Positions 21,470-30,047 of a DNA stretch of 64,000 nt are shown one piece after another. The notes beneath the pieces are model-generated. The model saw nothing but the letters and a program-made list of their open reading frames with translations, ran no database searches and was not told the DNA's origin. Location: the NCBI GenBank assembly GCA_028281235.1, contig JANQKG010000001.1:87069-151068 (forward strand). The letters run 5' to 3'. The stretch's first letter is position 1. The number at the start of each line of letters is the position of its first letter. The DNA comes from Afifellaceae bacterium. GTDB lineage: Bacteria; Pseudomonadota; Alphaproteobacteria; Rhizobiales; Afifellaceae. The position numbers and the translations under genes were made by a program.

Positions 21470-22468
21470 TTACCAGCCCTTCTCGTCGTAGTATTTCTGC
21501 GCGCCCGGATGAATGGGTGCGGAGAGCGCATCGACGATCATGTTGGCCGGATCCAGGTTGGCGAAGGCCGGATGCAGCGTGCGGAAATCGTCGAGGTTCT
21601 CAAACACCGCGCGCGTAACCTCGTAGACCACGTCGTCGGGCACGCTGGCGTTGGTCACGAAGGTGGCCATGACGCCGAACGTGGTCACGTCCTCGCTGGT
21701 CGTTGAATAGGTGCCGGCGGGGATCGTGGTGAACGCATAATAGTCGTTCTCGTTCACCAGCTTCTGCGCCACTGCGTCGTCACTGAGATCGACGATGTAC
21801 GCTTCGCAGCCGTCGGTCGCGACCGACACGCCGGCATTGGGCACGCCCACCGTGTAGCCGTAGGCGTCGATATTGCCGTCACACAGGGCGCTTGACTGCT
21901 CCGTCGACGTCAGTTCCGACGCGACGGCGAAGTCATCGGTGCTCCAACCGTGACCGTCCATCAGCTCCTCGGTCGTGCCACGCTGACCTGAACCGGCATT
22001 GCCGATGTTGAAGCGCTTGCCGCGGAGATCATCCCATGACTGAATGCCGGAGCCCGCGGCCGCGATGATCTGATACGGCTCAGGATGCACGGAGAAGACG
22101 GCCCGGAGGTCGGGGCACGGGTTCACGCGGTCGGGCTTGGAGCTGTTGACGGCGTGAAACTGCCAGTCCGATTGGGCGACGCCGAAATCGAGCTCACCTT
22201 CGCAGATCTGGCCGATATTGTAGGTGGAGCCCGCCGTCGACGGTGCGGAGCACCGAATACCGTGCTTGCGCCCTTCCTTGCGGCCTTCGGCGGCTTCTTT
22301 GTGGACCATGCGGCAGACCGAGTTGCCGACCACGAAATAGACGCCGGTGGGGCCGCCTGTGCCGATGGTGATGAAGCGCGTGTCTTGTGCCAGAGCCGCA
22401 CCGCTTGCCATGGTCACGGCGGCCCCGAACGCGGCTACGGATATGGTGTATCTAAGGTGCCGAGTCAT
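21470..22468 (-). CDS. TAXI-family TRAP transporter solute-binding protein
   Basis: A 332-residue periplasmic binding protein. The signal peptide ends near ALA (about residue 27). The family motif TIGTGGPTGVYFVVGN and the later STAGSTYNIGQI are clear, as is LRGKRFNIGNAGSGQRGT. TAXI proteins bind small organic acids such as glutamate or related compounds, but the ligand here cannot be deduced. It is expressed ahead of the fused permease on the same strand. The upstream region (22469-22524) contains a T- and C-rich tract. Confidence 0.93.
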   Translation of the reverse strand: MTRHLRYTISVAAFGAAVTMASGAALAQDTRFITIGTGGPTGVYFVVGNSVCRMVHKEAAEGRKEGRKHGIRCSAPSTAGSTYNIGQICEGELDFGVAQSDWQFHAVNSSKPDRVNPCPDLRAVFSVHPEPYQIIAAAGSGIQSWDDLRGKRFNIGNAGSGQRGTTEELMDGHGWSTDDFAVASELTSTEQSSALCDGNIDAYGYTVGVPNAGVSVATDGCEAYIVDLSDDAVAQKLVNENDYYAFTTIPAGTYSTTSEDVTTFGVMATFVTNASVPDDVVYEVTRAVFENLDDFRTLHPAFANLDPANMIVDALSAPIHPGAQKYYDEKGW

Positions 22469-22524
22469 TTTGCTCTTCCTTCCTTTCTTCTCTCTCTTTC
22501 TTCTCGCCGGTTTGTTCCGGCCAG

Positions 22525-23913
22525 CTAAGCTGAAACACGTGCGGCTGCCGCTTCGTCCCGCGGCATGCGCCGCCGCGCATTGTTCGCCTCAGACAAGGCT
22601 ATGTCCAAAGCCGCGCCCAGGCGATCGACGATCGCGTCGATAGTTTCCGCGTCGACAATAAACGGTGGCGCGATCAGCACGTGATCGCCGCTTCGACCGT
22701 CGGCCGTGCCACCGCCGGGATAGACGCACAGGCCTTTTGCCATAGCCGCATGTTTTATGCGGGCCGGCAGATTGTCGCCTGCGGCAAACGGCGCCTTGCT
22801 GGCGCGGTCGGCGACCAGCTCGATGGCGCGGAAGAGGCCGCGCCCGCGAATGTCGCCCACTTGCGGGTGGTCGCCAAAACGCGCCTCCAATTGCCGCTGC
22901 AAGCGCTCGCCCTGACGGCGCACATTGTCCAGCAGGCCGTCACGGCGAATAACCTGCTGCACCGCTAAAGCAGCGGCGCACGGCATGGGGTGACAGATAT
23001 AGGTATGTCCGTGGTGGAACGCGCCGGCGCCTGAGGCGATTGCGTCGTAGATTTCCGCGCTCAACAGCGTCGCGCCGATCGGTTGATAGCCGCCGCCGAG
23101 GCCTTTGGCGATCGTCATGATGTCGGGTGCGATATCTTCCTGCTCGCAGGCGTGCAGCGTGCCGGTGCGGCCCATGCCGCACATCACCTCGTCGAGAATC
23201 AGAAGCACGCCATAGCGATCGCAAATCTCGCGGATGCGCTTGAAGTAGCCGCGCGCCGCTGGGACCGCGCCGGCTGTGGCGCCGACGACCGGCTCGGCGA
23301 CAAAGGCGATCACCGTCTCCGGGCCGAGCGCGATGAGCTTCTCCTCGAGGGCCGCCGCGGCGCGGACGCCGTAAGCGTGGTCGTCTTCGTCGGCGCGCCG
23401 GTGGCGGTAGGCATAGCACGGCGCGATGTGATGCGCCTCAAAGAGCAGCGGCTCGAACGCCGCACGCCGAGCGAGATTGCCGCCGACGGCAAGCGCGCCA
23501 AGCGTGTTGCCGTGGTAACTCTGCCGCCTGGCGATGAAGCGCGTGCGCTGAGTCTCACCGCGCGCCACCGCATATTGGCGGGCGAGCTTCAGCGACGCCT
23601 CCATGGCCTCCGAGCCGCCGGAGACGAGATAGACATAGCCGATCCCCGGCGGCGCGTGCGCGACAAGATCATCGGCGAGCGCCTCCGCCGCCTCGCTGGT
23701 GAAGAAGCTGGTATGCGCGTATTGGAGCGTCTCCATCTGCGCGCGCATGGCGTTCAGGATATCGGGATGCCCATGGCCGAGGCATGACACAGCCGCCCCC
23801 CCGGAAGCGTCGATATAGACCTTGCCGTTGGCGTCACGGATGGTGACGCCGCTTCCGTTGACCGCGACGGGGAGTCTTGGGCCGATAGAGCGATGGAGAA
23901 TGCGCGTGGTCAT
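22525..23913 (-). CDS. Class III (omega-type) aminotransferase
   Basis: A 462-residue PLP-dependent aminotransferase of the class III family (ornithine, beta-alanine, taurine or amine:pyruvate type). Motifs are the cofactor-binding VSGGSEAMEASLKLAR, YHGNTLGALAVGG, LLILDEVMCGMGRTG and the Schiff-base lysine in TIAKGLGGGYQP. The substrate is not evident. It lies directly upstream of the TAXI-TRAP genes on the same strand, so it may process the imported compound, which would then be an amine or amino acid; this is inference. Confidence 0.9.
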   Translation of the reverse strand: MTTRILHRSIGPRLPVAVNGSGVTIRDANGKVYIDASGGAAVSCLGHGHPDILNAMRAQMETLQYAHTSFFTSEAAEALADDLVAHAPPGIGYVYLVSGGSEAMEASLKLARQYAVARGETQRTRFIARRQSYHGNTLGALAVGGNLARRAAFEPLLFEAHHIAPCYAYRHRRADEDDHAYGVRAAAALEEKLIALGPETVIAFVAEPVVGATAGAVPAARGYFKRIREICDRYGVLLILDEVMCGMGRTGTLHACEQEDIAPDIMTIAKGLGGGYQPIGATLLSAEIYDAIASGAGAFHHGHTYICHPMPCAAALAVQQVIRRDGLLDNVRRQGERLQRQLEARFGDHPQVGDIRGRGLFRAIELVADRASKAPFAAGDNLPARIKHAAMAKGLCVYPGGGTADGRSGDHVLIAPPFIVDAETIDAIVDRLGAALDIALSEANNARRRMPRDEAAAARVSA

Positions 23914-24096
23914 CGTGCCACCGTCGAGGCGATGATGGTCTGGAGCGCCCCCGCGCTAGGCCAAGTTCTACACGTCACGCGGGCGAAGCTAATCGCCTGC
24001 CAAAATAAGGGCAATATGCACGTCCGATCGGTGAAGCTTAGCCGGCGCCGCAATAGAAGGTCGAATTGCCGCGACTTCAGCCGGTCCCAGCCCGCT

Positions 24097-25302
24097 TCAT
24101 CGCGGGACCGCGCGCTCAAGGTGTTCGCGCCGCATCTGGCGTTCGGCGGCCCGGACCCCGAGATCGTAGATGGCGGGGATGTTCTCCGCGGCGTCGAGGC
24201 GGCGATAGGCATTGACCGTCTTCTTGGCCAGGCTCACGCCGATCTCGCGCTCCAGCCAGTCGGGCTCCAGCCGCACGTCGTAGCGCAGGAAGTTGAACAG
24301 GGGCTGCCGGTAGGGCGGCGGCACATGCCCGAGATCGCCGATCTCGGAGTTGATCGGCCAGTTGATCGGGCTGTCGCCGAGCCACGACATCAAGGTGTCG
24401 ACCAGTTGCTGCGCGTCGGAGACCTGCGCGGTCAGCGCGTGCAGCGCAATGCCGATTGTGCGCAGCATCGGCAGTTCGTCGAGCGAGATACGATGGCGGA
24501 ACGAGCCGGTGCCGATGGAGATCACCGACAGATTATCCGTCCCCAGCGGCCAGCTCAGGCCATAGGGCGGAAGCGCGGCGACCAGGAACAGATGCAGTGC
24601 CGGGCTGTTGTGCGGGCTGACGCCGCCATCCACGAAGAGACCGGGCGGCGCGCCGCCTACGATCTCGATGGGCTCCGGATCGAAGTAGTTCGGCGCCGCC
24701 GTGCTGGCGCGCACGACGTTGACCAGCGGATAGTGGCGGTTGCCGATGAAGGAGCCGTCGGCGGGCGACTCCCAGAAGCTGGAGCGCGGATTGTTCATGA
24801 CAATCCAGGTGCTCCCCGTATCGAGCCGCTTTGTGACGATGCACAAGCCGGTGCGCAGATCCTCCGAATCGAGCGTGCGCGCGCCGATGATGTCGCGAAG
24901 CTCGCTGGTCAGACGCCGCGAGTCGAAGCGCGCCCTTAAACCGGTCAGCCGCCACATGGAGCGCTGGAACACTTTTGGGCCAAGTCTGCGGTAGAAGTCA
25001 CAGAGATCCGAAGCGCGGAAGCCGAGCGCCAAGCCCGTGCCGATGATGGCGCCGGTGGACGTGCCGCCGATCAGATCGAACCAATCGGCAAGCAGGACGG
25101 GCTTGCCCTCAATCTCCTCAATGAGCTTCTCCAGCCGCTCAAGATAGGCCAGCGTAAGCGCACCGCGCACGCCGCCGCCGTCCAGCGAGAGAATACGCTT
25201 GTGGCCGGGACCGAAGAGATGCCGGTCGCGAGGAGATTGCGCTTCGCCTTCGTCGGTATGCACAGTTCTGGCCGCTTGTCCGGATTGCCCGAGGCCGGTC
25301 AA
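24097..25302 (-). CDS. Patatin-like phospholipase (possible effector of a three-gene system)
   Basis: A 401-residue patatin lipase with a Ser-Asp dyad. The oxyanion motif GGGVRG is at 42-47, the nucleophile motif GTSTG at 80-84 (Ser82), and the Asp lies in VDGGVSPHNSPAL. Patatins hydrolyse membrane lipids and serve as effectors in several defence systems. The likely TTG start at 25302 overlaps the stop of the SLOG-like gene (TTGA). It is the last gene of a tight operon after a membrane protein and a SLOG-like protein. No signal peptide is seen, so it is cytoplasmic. Confidence 0.9.
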   Translation of the reverse strand: MTGLGQSGQAARTVHTDEGEAQSPRDRHLFGPGHKRILSLDGGGVRGALTLAYLERLEKLIEEIEGKPVLLADWFDLIGGTSTGAIIGTGLALGFRASDLCDFYRRLGPKVFQRSMWRLTGLRARFDSRRLTSELRDIIGARTLDSEDLRTGLCIVTKRLDTGSTWIVMNNPRSSFWESPADGSFIGNRHYPLVNVVRASTAAPNYFDPEPIEIVGGAPPGLFVDGGVSPHNSPALHLFLVAALPPYGLSWPLGTDNLSVISIGTGSFRHRISLDELPMLRTIGIALHALTAQVSDAQQLVDTLMSWLGDSPINWPINSEIGDLGHVPPPYRQPLFNFLRYDVRLEPDWLEREIGVSLAKKTVNAYRRLDAAENIPAIYDLGVRAAERQMRREHLERAVPR

Positions 25303-26045
25303 GGCTGTCGCGTCATGAGGCGTTTGGCAATAGCGGCAAACGCTTCAGTTGCTGAGGAATCCGTGACCTCGTCGTCGTGGAGAAGATGAGGTACCGGCTC
25401 CGCGGATGCACGGGTTGCGTCCGTTGTCGGAAGCCACAGCACCGGACGCCCTTCCCGCCTCGCCAGGTCGATCACATGTGCGGTGCCACCGACGCCCCTC
25501 GCCTCGCGGCCATCCCAGATCGCGATCAAAAGGTCGCTCCGCTCAACGACCAACGCGCCGATCTTCTCATAAGCCGCCTTCTTGCCGGCCTCGCTGGTGC
25601 GTTGCCCGTCCAGCTCGACGATCTCCGTGGCCTGGCTCAAGAGACGCCGATAGTCCGCACGCGACTGAGCGCTCGCAAAATCGTCGGCATAGGCCTCACG
25701 CTTAAACGGCAAGAGCGCAATGAGCGCCGCGCCCATCTCCGTCGCCAGCGCCGCGGCGATCCTGTCGGCGCCCTCCGCCAGCGGCGAGATGATTCGCAGC
25801 GTCTTGGCGTCGGGGGCCTTACCGACGATCTCCGCGATTGCCTCAGAGAGCGTGGCGAGGACGCGACGCATCTCATGTGTCAGACGCGCCGCCTCCTTGC
25901 CGTCGAGCCTGTTGAAGCGATGGCCGGTCACGCCGACGTTGAGCGACCGGGAAAGCAAAAGCGGGCGAGTGGAATCCGACACGGCGGTCAGACTAGCCCC
26001 TGCAAGGGCATGAAGGCCACTGCCCTGCATCGCCCCCGGGGTCAA
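25299..26045 (-). CDS. SLOG-like Rossmann-fold protein (nucleotide or ligand sensor candidate)
   Basis: A 248-residue protein with a Rossmann-like N-terminus: strand plus glycine loop VGVTGHRF (37-44), a helical segment, then RIISPLAEGADRIAAALA and the parallel strand-helix DLLIAIWDGREARGVGGT. This pattern matches the SLOG/LOG group (lysine decarboxylase-like fold), whose members bind or cleave nucleotides in some conflict systems. The assignment is by motif pattern, not by search. A TTG start overlaps the stop of the membrane-protein gene; ATG at 26030 is an alternative. Middle gene of the operon. Confidence 0.7.
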   Translation of the reverse strand: MTPGAMQGSGLHALAGASLTAVSDSTRPLLLSRSLNVGVTGHRFNRLDGKEAARLTHEMRRVLATLSEAIAEIVGKAPDAKTLRIISPLAEGADRIAAALATEMGAALIALLPFKREAYADDFASAQSRADYRRLLSQATEIVELDGQRTSEAGKKAAYEKIGALVVERSDLLIAIWDGREARGVGGTAHVIDLARREGRPVLWLPTTDATRASAEPVPHLLHDDEVTDSSATEAFAAIAKRLMTRQP

Positions 26046-26644
26046 TCAGCCTTAGGCGACGCTGCCTCCGATGGAAGAGGACGGCAATTATCTGGGACGT
26101 TGCTCCCGGAGACCTTGAAATCGTAGCAGCTCAGGAAGCGCGGATGGTTTGCGCCGATCGCGTAACCGGCGAGCGCAATGGCGATGGCGATGGCCCAAAC
26201 CGCCACGCGCAGCTTCGGCTGCGTCAGGCTTTCGATGTCGGGCACCGCCACCATGACCAGCACGTAGACCAGATAGGGCAGCGTCATGGCCAGGATCGCG
26301 ACGGTCAGGACCCATTCCGCCCAATCCACCTGCGCCTGGATGAGGCTCGTTTCGCCTTCAATGGCCACCATGAGCAGCCAAACGGACGGCAGAGCCAGAA
26401 CGAAGCGGCCGCGCCAGGACATGAAGGACGGCAGCGCATCGACCGGCGGCACGAACAGGCTGGCGACCAGCGCGACGGTGGCGGCAACCCAGACGTAAAG
26501 CAGATGCTCAAAGAAGACCGTGCCGAAGACGCCATACCAGAATGCGATCCCGAATATTCCCGCCGAGATGGCGATCGATGACAGAACGAAGGCGCGAGCC
26601 TCCTGCGGCGTGACGTGCGCGGTGGCGCTGGCCCGGTCCGACAT
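26042..26644 (-). CDS. Membrane protein of unknown function, first gene of the SLOG-patatin operon
   Basis: A 200-residue protein with about five predicted hydrophobic segments (for example SSIAISAGIFGIAFWYGVFG, WVAATVALVASLFV, LVYVLVMVAV and VWAIAIAIALAGYAI). I do not recognise the family. Its N-terminal 20 residues are hydrophilic and the C-terminal tail is short and polar with two cysteines. It starts at ATG 26644 and its stop overlaps the SLOG-like gene. In a SLOG-containing conflict system such a protein could sense or mediate membrane damage; this is only inference. Confidence 0.75.
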   Translation of the reverse strand: MSDRASATAHVTPQEARAFVLSSIAISAGIFGIAFWYGVFGTVFFEHLLYVWVAATVALVASLFVPPVDALPSFMSWRGRFVLALPSVWLLMVAIEGETSLIQAQVDWAEWVLTVAILAMTLPYLVYVLVMVAVPDIESLTQPKLRVAVWAIAIAIALAGYAIGANHPRFLSCYDFKVSGSNVPDNCRPLPSEAASPKAD

Positions 26645-26772
26645 TGCACGGTTTCTCCATTCCCTCGGGCCGATAAATGAGCCGGCCCTGATCGGTTCAG
26701 GAGGAGATGGCGGATGCTTGCCCTGTCGGGGAGTGAATCACGGTTTATGCGGGGTGAACTTTGCCGCCAAGT

Positions 26773-28419
26773 TCACGCGGGGATGTCCAACCCCGCCTTG
26801 CGCCAGCCGTCGACGATATGCGCTTCGTCGTCCGGCCGAAAGTTCCAGATGCGGAGCGCTTCGCGTGCCTGGTTCTGGAAATCCGGAAACTCCGTGAGCG
26901 CCAGGCGCACGCTTTCGCCCGCCTCCGCTGCATTGCCGAGCTGTGCGTGAATCATCGCCTGGATCAGATCGCCCCAGAAGAAGGCGCCAAGCTTAACAGC
27001 CTCCGTCTGCGCCAGGGCTTCGGAATATTCGCCGTGCACATAGTGATGAATCGCCAGGAACGCCCGGTACCAGCCGGGCGGATGCGGAGAAAGCTCCAGC
27101 GCCCGCTCAACGAATGCGCGGCCCCTGGCCCAATCCTGCGAGATGCCGAGGCAGACGCCGTAATCGGCAATCAGATCGGGATAGTTGGGATTGAGCGCAA
27201 GCGCCCGTTCTGCCGCCGTGCGGTAGGAGGCGATCTCGTGGCGATGGTAGTGGGTCATGAACAAAGCGTGATGGCCCGCGGCATTTGTGGGGTCGATCTC
27301 GATCGCTCTTTGTGCGGCCTCCAGCGCCCGGTCGAGCGGCGGCGTCTCCCGGCTTAGGACGTATCCGCCGCGCACCTCATCGCCATAGACGATCGCCAGC
27401 ATCGCCCATGCGCCGGCATAGCCCGGATCGATGGCAACGGCGCGTTCAAGCAGCTTGACCACGCGCGCGTGGGTCTCGCGGGTGGGCTCACGCCAATATT
27501 CCGACGCCAACAGCCGGCATTCATAGGCGTCGAGCGCCTGCGTGCCGGCCTGGCGGCGTGCCTTGCCGAAACGGTGGATGATGCCGTGCGGCTCGGCGAT
27601 CTCAGCGGCGATCCGCGAGGCGATGTCCTCTTGAATGTCGAACAGATTCTGGGCGCTGATTTCACGGTCGTAGGTGTCGCCGGCGAGATGCGCGCCGGTC
27701 TTGGCATCGACCAGTTGCGATGTGATCCGCACCCGGTCGTTCCAGCGGCGCACGCTGCCTTTCAAGACGTAGCGCACGCCCAGCTCCGCGCCGACATCGC
27801 GCGGATCGGCGGGATGGCTCTTGTAGCGAAATGTCGAGTGCCGCGAGATGACCTGCAGCTCGCGAAAGCGCGAAAGCGCGCTCAGAATCTCCTCGGTGAA
27901 ACCGTCGGCCAGATATTCCTGCGCCGGGTCGCCGCTGAGATTGTCGAATGGCAGGACAGCGACGCTGTCGTCGAGGCGACGCTGCCGCTCCGCGTGTTCG
28001 GGGGGCGCGGCATTGCCTGGGCTTTGATCGTTCACCGCCTGGGCGTCACCGTCAGGATCAAGCGCGACCTCAAAGACCGGCGCGTATGACCCCTTGGGAA
28101 TGAGTATCCGCAAGGGATCGTCGCGCCCGTCGCCGGCGTAATAAAGGTCGAGCCGTGTGCGAAGCTTGCCCGCCTGCACCCGGACGATCGTGTCGATCGA
28201 CGGGTCGAAATCGTCGGGCTTGTCGAATACGTCCACGCCGATGGCGTAGCCCTTCAGCGATTGCGCGTCGCCGGCCAGCGCCCGATCGACCAGATATCGC
28301 AGGAACCGGCTGAGGCGGGTCGTTTCGGCAAACTGGGCGCTCGCCAGAACCCTTTCAAGCTGCTGCTCCACGATGCCGCGGTCGAGGTGTGCTGAGGCGA
28401 TCATGCTCACCAATGACAC
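26773..28419 (-). CDS. FlgO/TolB-like and TPR repeat protein (often annotated adenylate cyclase-like)
   Basis: A 548-residue protein with three parts. The N-terminal 130 residues contain an alpha-helical segment and a short winged-helix-like stretch (LRYLVDRALAGDAQSLKGYAIGVDVF). Residues about 150-285 form a FlgO/CadC-type domain (SVAVLPFDNLSGDPAQEYLADGF; quoted in part; then VRYVLKGSVRRWNDRVRITSQ). The rest is TPR repeats with periodic Ala, Tyr and Leu (for example AAQRAIEIDPTNAAGHH). No cyclase catalytic motif is present. Such proteins are common in alphaproteobacteria but their role is unknown. Several starts between 28404 and 28419 (GTG, TTG, ATG) are possible. Confidence 0.8.
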   Translation of the reverse strand: MSLVSMIASAHLDRGIVEQQLERVLASAQFAETTRLSRFLRYLVDRALAGDAQSLKGYAIGVDVFDKPDDFDPSIDTIVRVQAGKLRTRLDLYYAGDGRDDPLRILIPKGSYAPVFEVALDPDGDAQAVNDQSPGNAAPPEHAERQRRLDDSVAVLPFDNLSGDPAQEYLADGFTEEILSALSRFRELQVISRHSTFRYKSHPADPRDVGAELGVRYVLKGSVRRWNDRVRITSQLVDAKTGAHLAGDTYDREISAQNLFDIQEDIASRIAAEIAEPHGIIHRFGKARRQAGTQALDAYECRLLASEYWREPTRETHARVVKLLERAVAIDPGYAGAWAMLAIVYGDEVRGGYVLSRETPPLDRALEAAQRAIEIDPTNAAGHHALFMTHYHRHEIASYRTAAERALALNPNYPDLIADYGVCLGISQDWARGRAFVERALELSPHPPGWYRAFLAIHHYVHGEYSEALAQTEAVKLGAFFWGDLIQAMIHAQLGNAAEAGESVRLALTEFPDFQNQAREALRIWNFRPDDEAHIVDGWRKAGLDIPA

Positions 28420-28615
28420 TCCCGAAATCGCCGCCCCGCAGCGCCGCCGTTCGTGGAGGCTGGGAGCCTAGCACGGTTCGCGATGCAAGGCACGCAGCCC
28501 AGCCTCAGCGCTGCGGTTCACCGTGACTCACTCTCACAGGCCGGCGCGGCGATCTATCCAGCCCGCAAGACGGCCGACCAACAGCGCGCCGCCTCATCGA
28601 ACCCGGAGACCCGCA

Positions 28616-28930
28616 ATGAACAAAAACGCTGAATTCGTGGAAACCGCCAAAGCCCGCCTTGATGAACTCGGCAAGGAGTTTTCGGCGCTGGACGCCAAGC
28701 TGAACGATGCCGGGCGCACGGCGGACACCTGGACCAACGCGCAGGCTTCCAAGCTGAAGAAGGACTGGGAGCAGGCGAAGGCGGACGTGAGCTCGATCGC
28801 CCAGCGCATCGAAACCGAAGGCGAAGAGGCCGTCGGCGATGCGCGGGAGAAGGCGGAGCGTCACTGGGAGGCGCTACGCGCCGCCGTCAAGACTTACCGC
28901 GAGCATCTGGAGAAAGACGTCGCGGTTTGA
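28616..28930 (+). CDS. Small charged coiled-coil protein, hypothetical
   Basis: A 104-residue, highly charged alpha-helical protein (KTYREHLEKD, AEERHWEAL-like segments and regular heptad spacing of A and L). It begins at ATG 28616 after CCCGGAGACCCGCA. I do not recognise a domain. It precedes two envelope- or stress-type genes on the same strand (a PRC-barrel protein and HdeD), so a stress role is plausible but unproven. The gap to the next gene is 52 bases, which could allow cotranscription. Confidence 0.75.
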   Translation: MNKNAEFVETAKARLDELGKEFSALDAKLNDAGRTADTWTNAQASKLKKDWEQAKADVSSIAQRIETEGEEAVGDAREKAERHWEALRAAVKTYREHLEKDVAV

Positions 28931-28982
28931 AGCCGGACTGCAATACCGCAGCGGCACCCCACCCCCTGAAAGGAGAACTGAA

Positions 28983-29381
28983 ATGAAGACGACACTCGCG
29001 ATCGCGGCGGCGGCCGCCTTTTTCCTCGTACCGAATGCAGCGCTCGCCAGCGACGCCCCCAAAGTGGGCGAGAGCATCCTCGGCGTTGAGGTGAACGTCA
29101 CCAAGGTCGCCACGACCGGCTACAGCGCCAATTCGCTGATCGGCGCCACCGTCCACAACGACAAGAAGAAAGAGATCGGCACCGTCCACGACCTGATCGT
29201 CGCCACCGACGGCGAGATCAGCCTGGTGATCGTGGAGGTCGGCGGTTTCCTCGGTGTCGGCTCCAAGTGGGTCGCCGTGCCGGCCGGCCTCTTCCGGCCC
29301 GGACAGAAGGACGACGTGGTCCTCGCCGGCGCGACGGAGGCGGCGCTGAAGGACATGGCGCCGTTCCGCTACGCCAACTGA
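28983..29381 (+). CDS. Exported PRC-barrel domain protein
   Basis: A 132-residue protein with a signal peptide (ending ALAS at about residue 23) and a PRC-barrel-type body: GATVHNDKKKEIGTVHDLIV, then VIVEVGGFLGVGSKWVAVP. PRC-barrel proteins occur in photosynthetic reaction centres, RimM and stress proteins. An exported, short form like this is common in Hyphomicrobiales near stress genes. The ribosome site AAAGGAG precedes the ATG. Confidence 0.85.
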   Translation: MKTTLAIAAAAAFFLVPNAALASDAPKVGESILGVEVNVTKVATTGYSANSLIGATVHNDKKKEIGTVHDLIVATDGEISLVIVEVGGFLGVGSKWVAVPAGLFRPGQKDDVVLAGATEAALKDMAPFRYAN

Positions 29382-29418
29382 GCCAAGCCAAAAGCTTCGC
29401 AAGAAAGGAGACGCTGCT

Positions 29419-29973
29419 ATGACGACTTCACACGCGGAAGGGACCGGCAACGGTTGGTTCATTGCATTGGGCATCGTGCTCGTTCTCACCGGGATGGTCG
29501 CCGTGGCGTTTCCTTTCGTGGCGACGCTTTCGGTGGAGCTCTTTGTCGGTTCGTTCATTCTGGTGGCCGGCTTGTTCACCCTGTTTCACGCCTTTGCGGA
29601 AAAGGAATGGGGCGGCTTTGCCTGGCAACTGGCGATCGGCATCCTCTACAGTCTCGGCGGCATCGGGTTTCTTGCCCTGCCGATCGGCGGTGCGATTGCG
29701 CTGACCGTGTTTCTGGGTGTCGTGTTCCTGACAGAAGGCATTGCCCGGATGGTCATGGCGTTCCGCATCCGGCCGGAGCGGGCCTGGGGTTGGGTGCTGG
29801 CATCGGGCGGCGTATCGCTCATGCTGGGCGTTCTGATCCTCGCCGGCATCGGCAACGGGGCCTCGCTCGCCTTTATCGGCCTGTTGGTCGGCATCAACCT
29901 CATCTTCGCCGGCGCGTCGTTTACCGCGCTGGGCTTTGAGGGCACACGATCCCCGGCGGCGCATCCGGCCTGA
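29419..29973 (+). CDS. HdeD-family membrane protein
   Basis: A 184-residue protein with six hydrophobic helices and the HdeD-type spacing of small residues (VLVLTGMVAVAFP, LSVELFVGSFILVAGL, LGGIGFLALPIGGAIAL). HdeD is linked to acid stress in E. coli, but the family has broader, unclear roles. The start follows a strong AAGGAG site. It ends 33 bases before a strong terminator. Confidence 0.85.
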   Translation: MTTSHAEGTGNGWFIALGIVLVLTGMVAVAFPFVATLSVELFVGSFILVAGLFTLFHAFAEKEWGGFAWQLAIGILYSLGGIGFLALPIGGAIALTVFLGVVFLTEGIARMVMAFRIRPERAWGWVLASGGVSLMLGVLILAGIGNGASLAFIGLLVGINLIFAGASFTALGFEGTRSPAAHPA

Positions 29974-30005
29974 ATCGGACGACGACCGCACCTACTGACG
30001 ACAGT

Positions 30006-30035
30006 GCGAGGCGGGCGCTCACGAGCCCGCCTCGC
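30006..30035. terminator. Bidirectional terminator between hdeD-like and patatin genes
   Basis: An 11-bp perfect inverted repeat (GCGAGGCGGGC ... GCCCGCCTCGC) with an 8-base loop lies between the convergent stops at 29973 and 30048. The T-run is weak on both sides (TTCTGTT to the right), so termination may be partly Rho-dependent. Confidence 0.7.
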
Positions 30036-30047
30036 TTCTGTTCGAGG

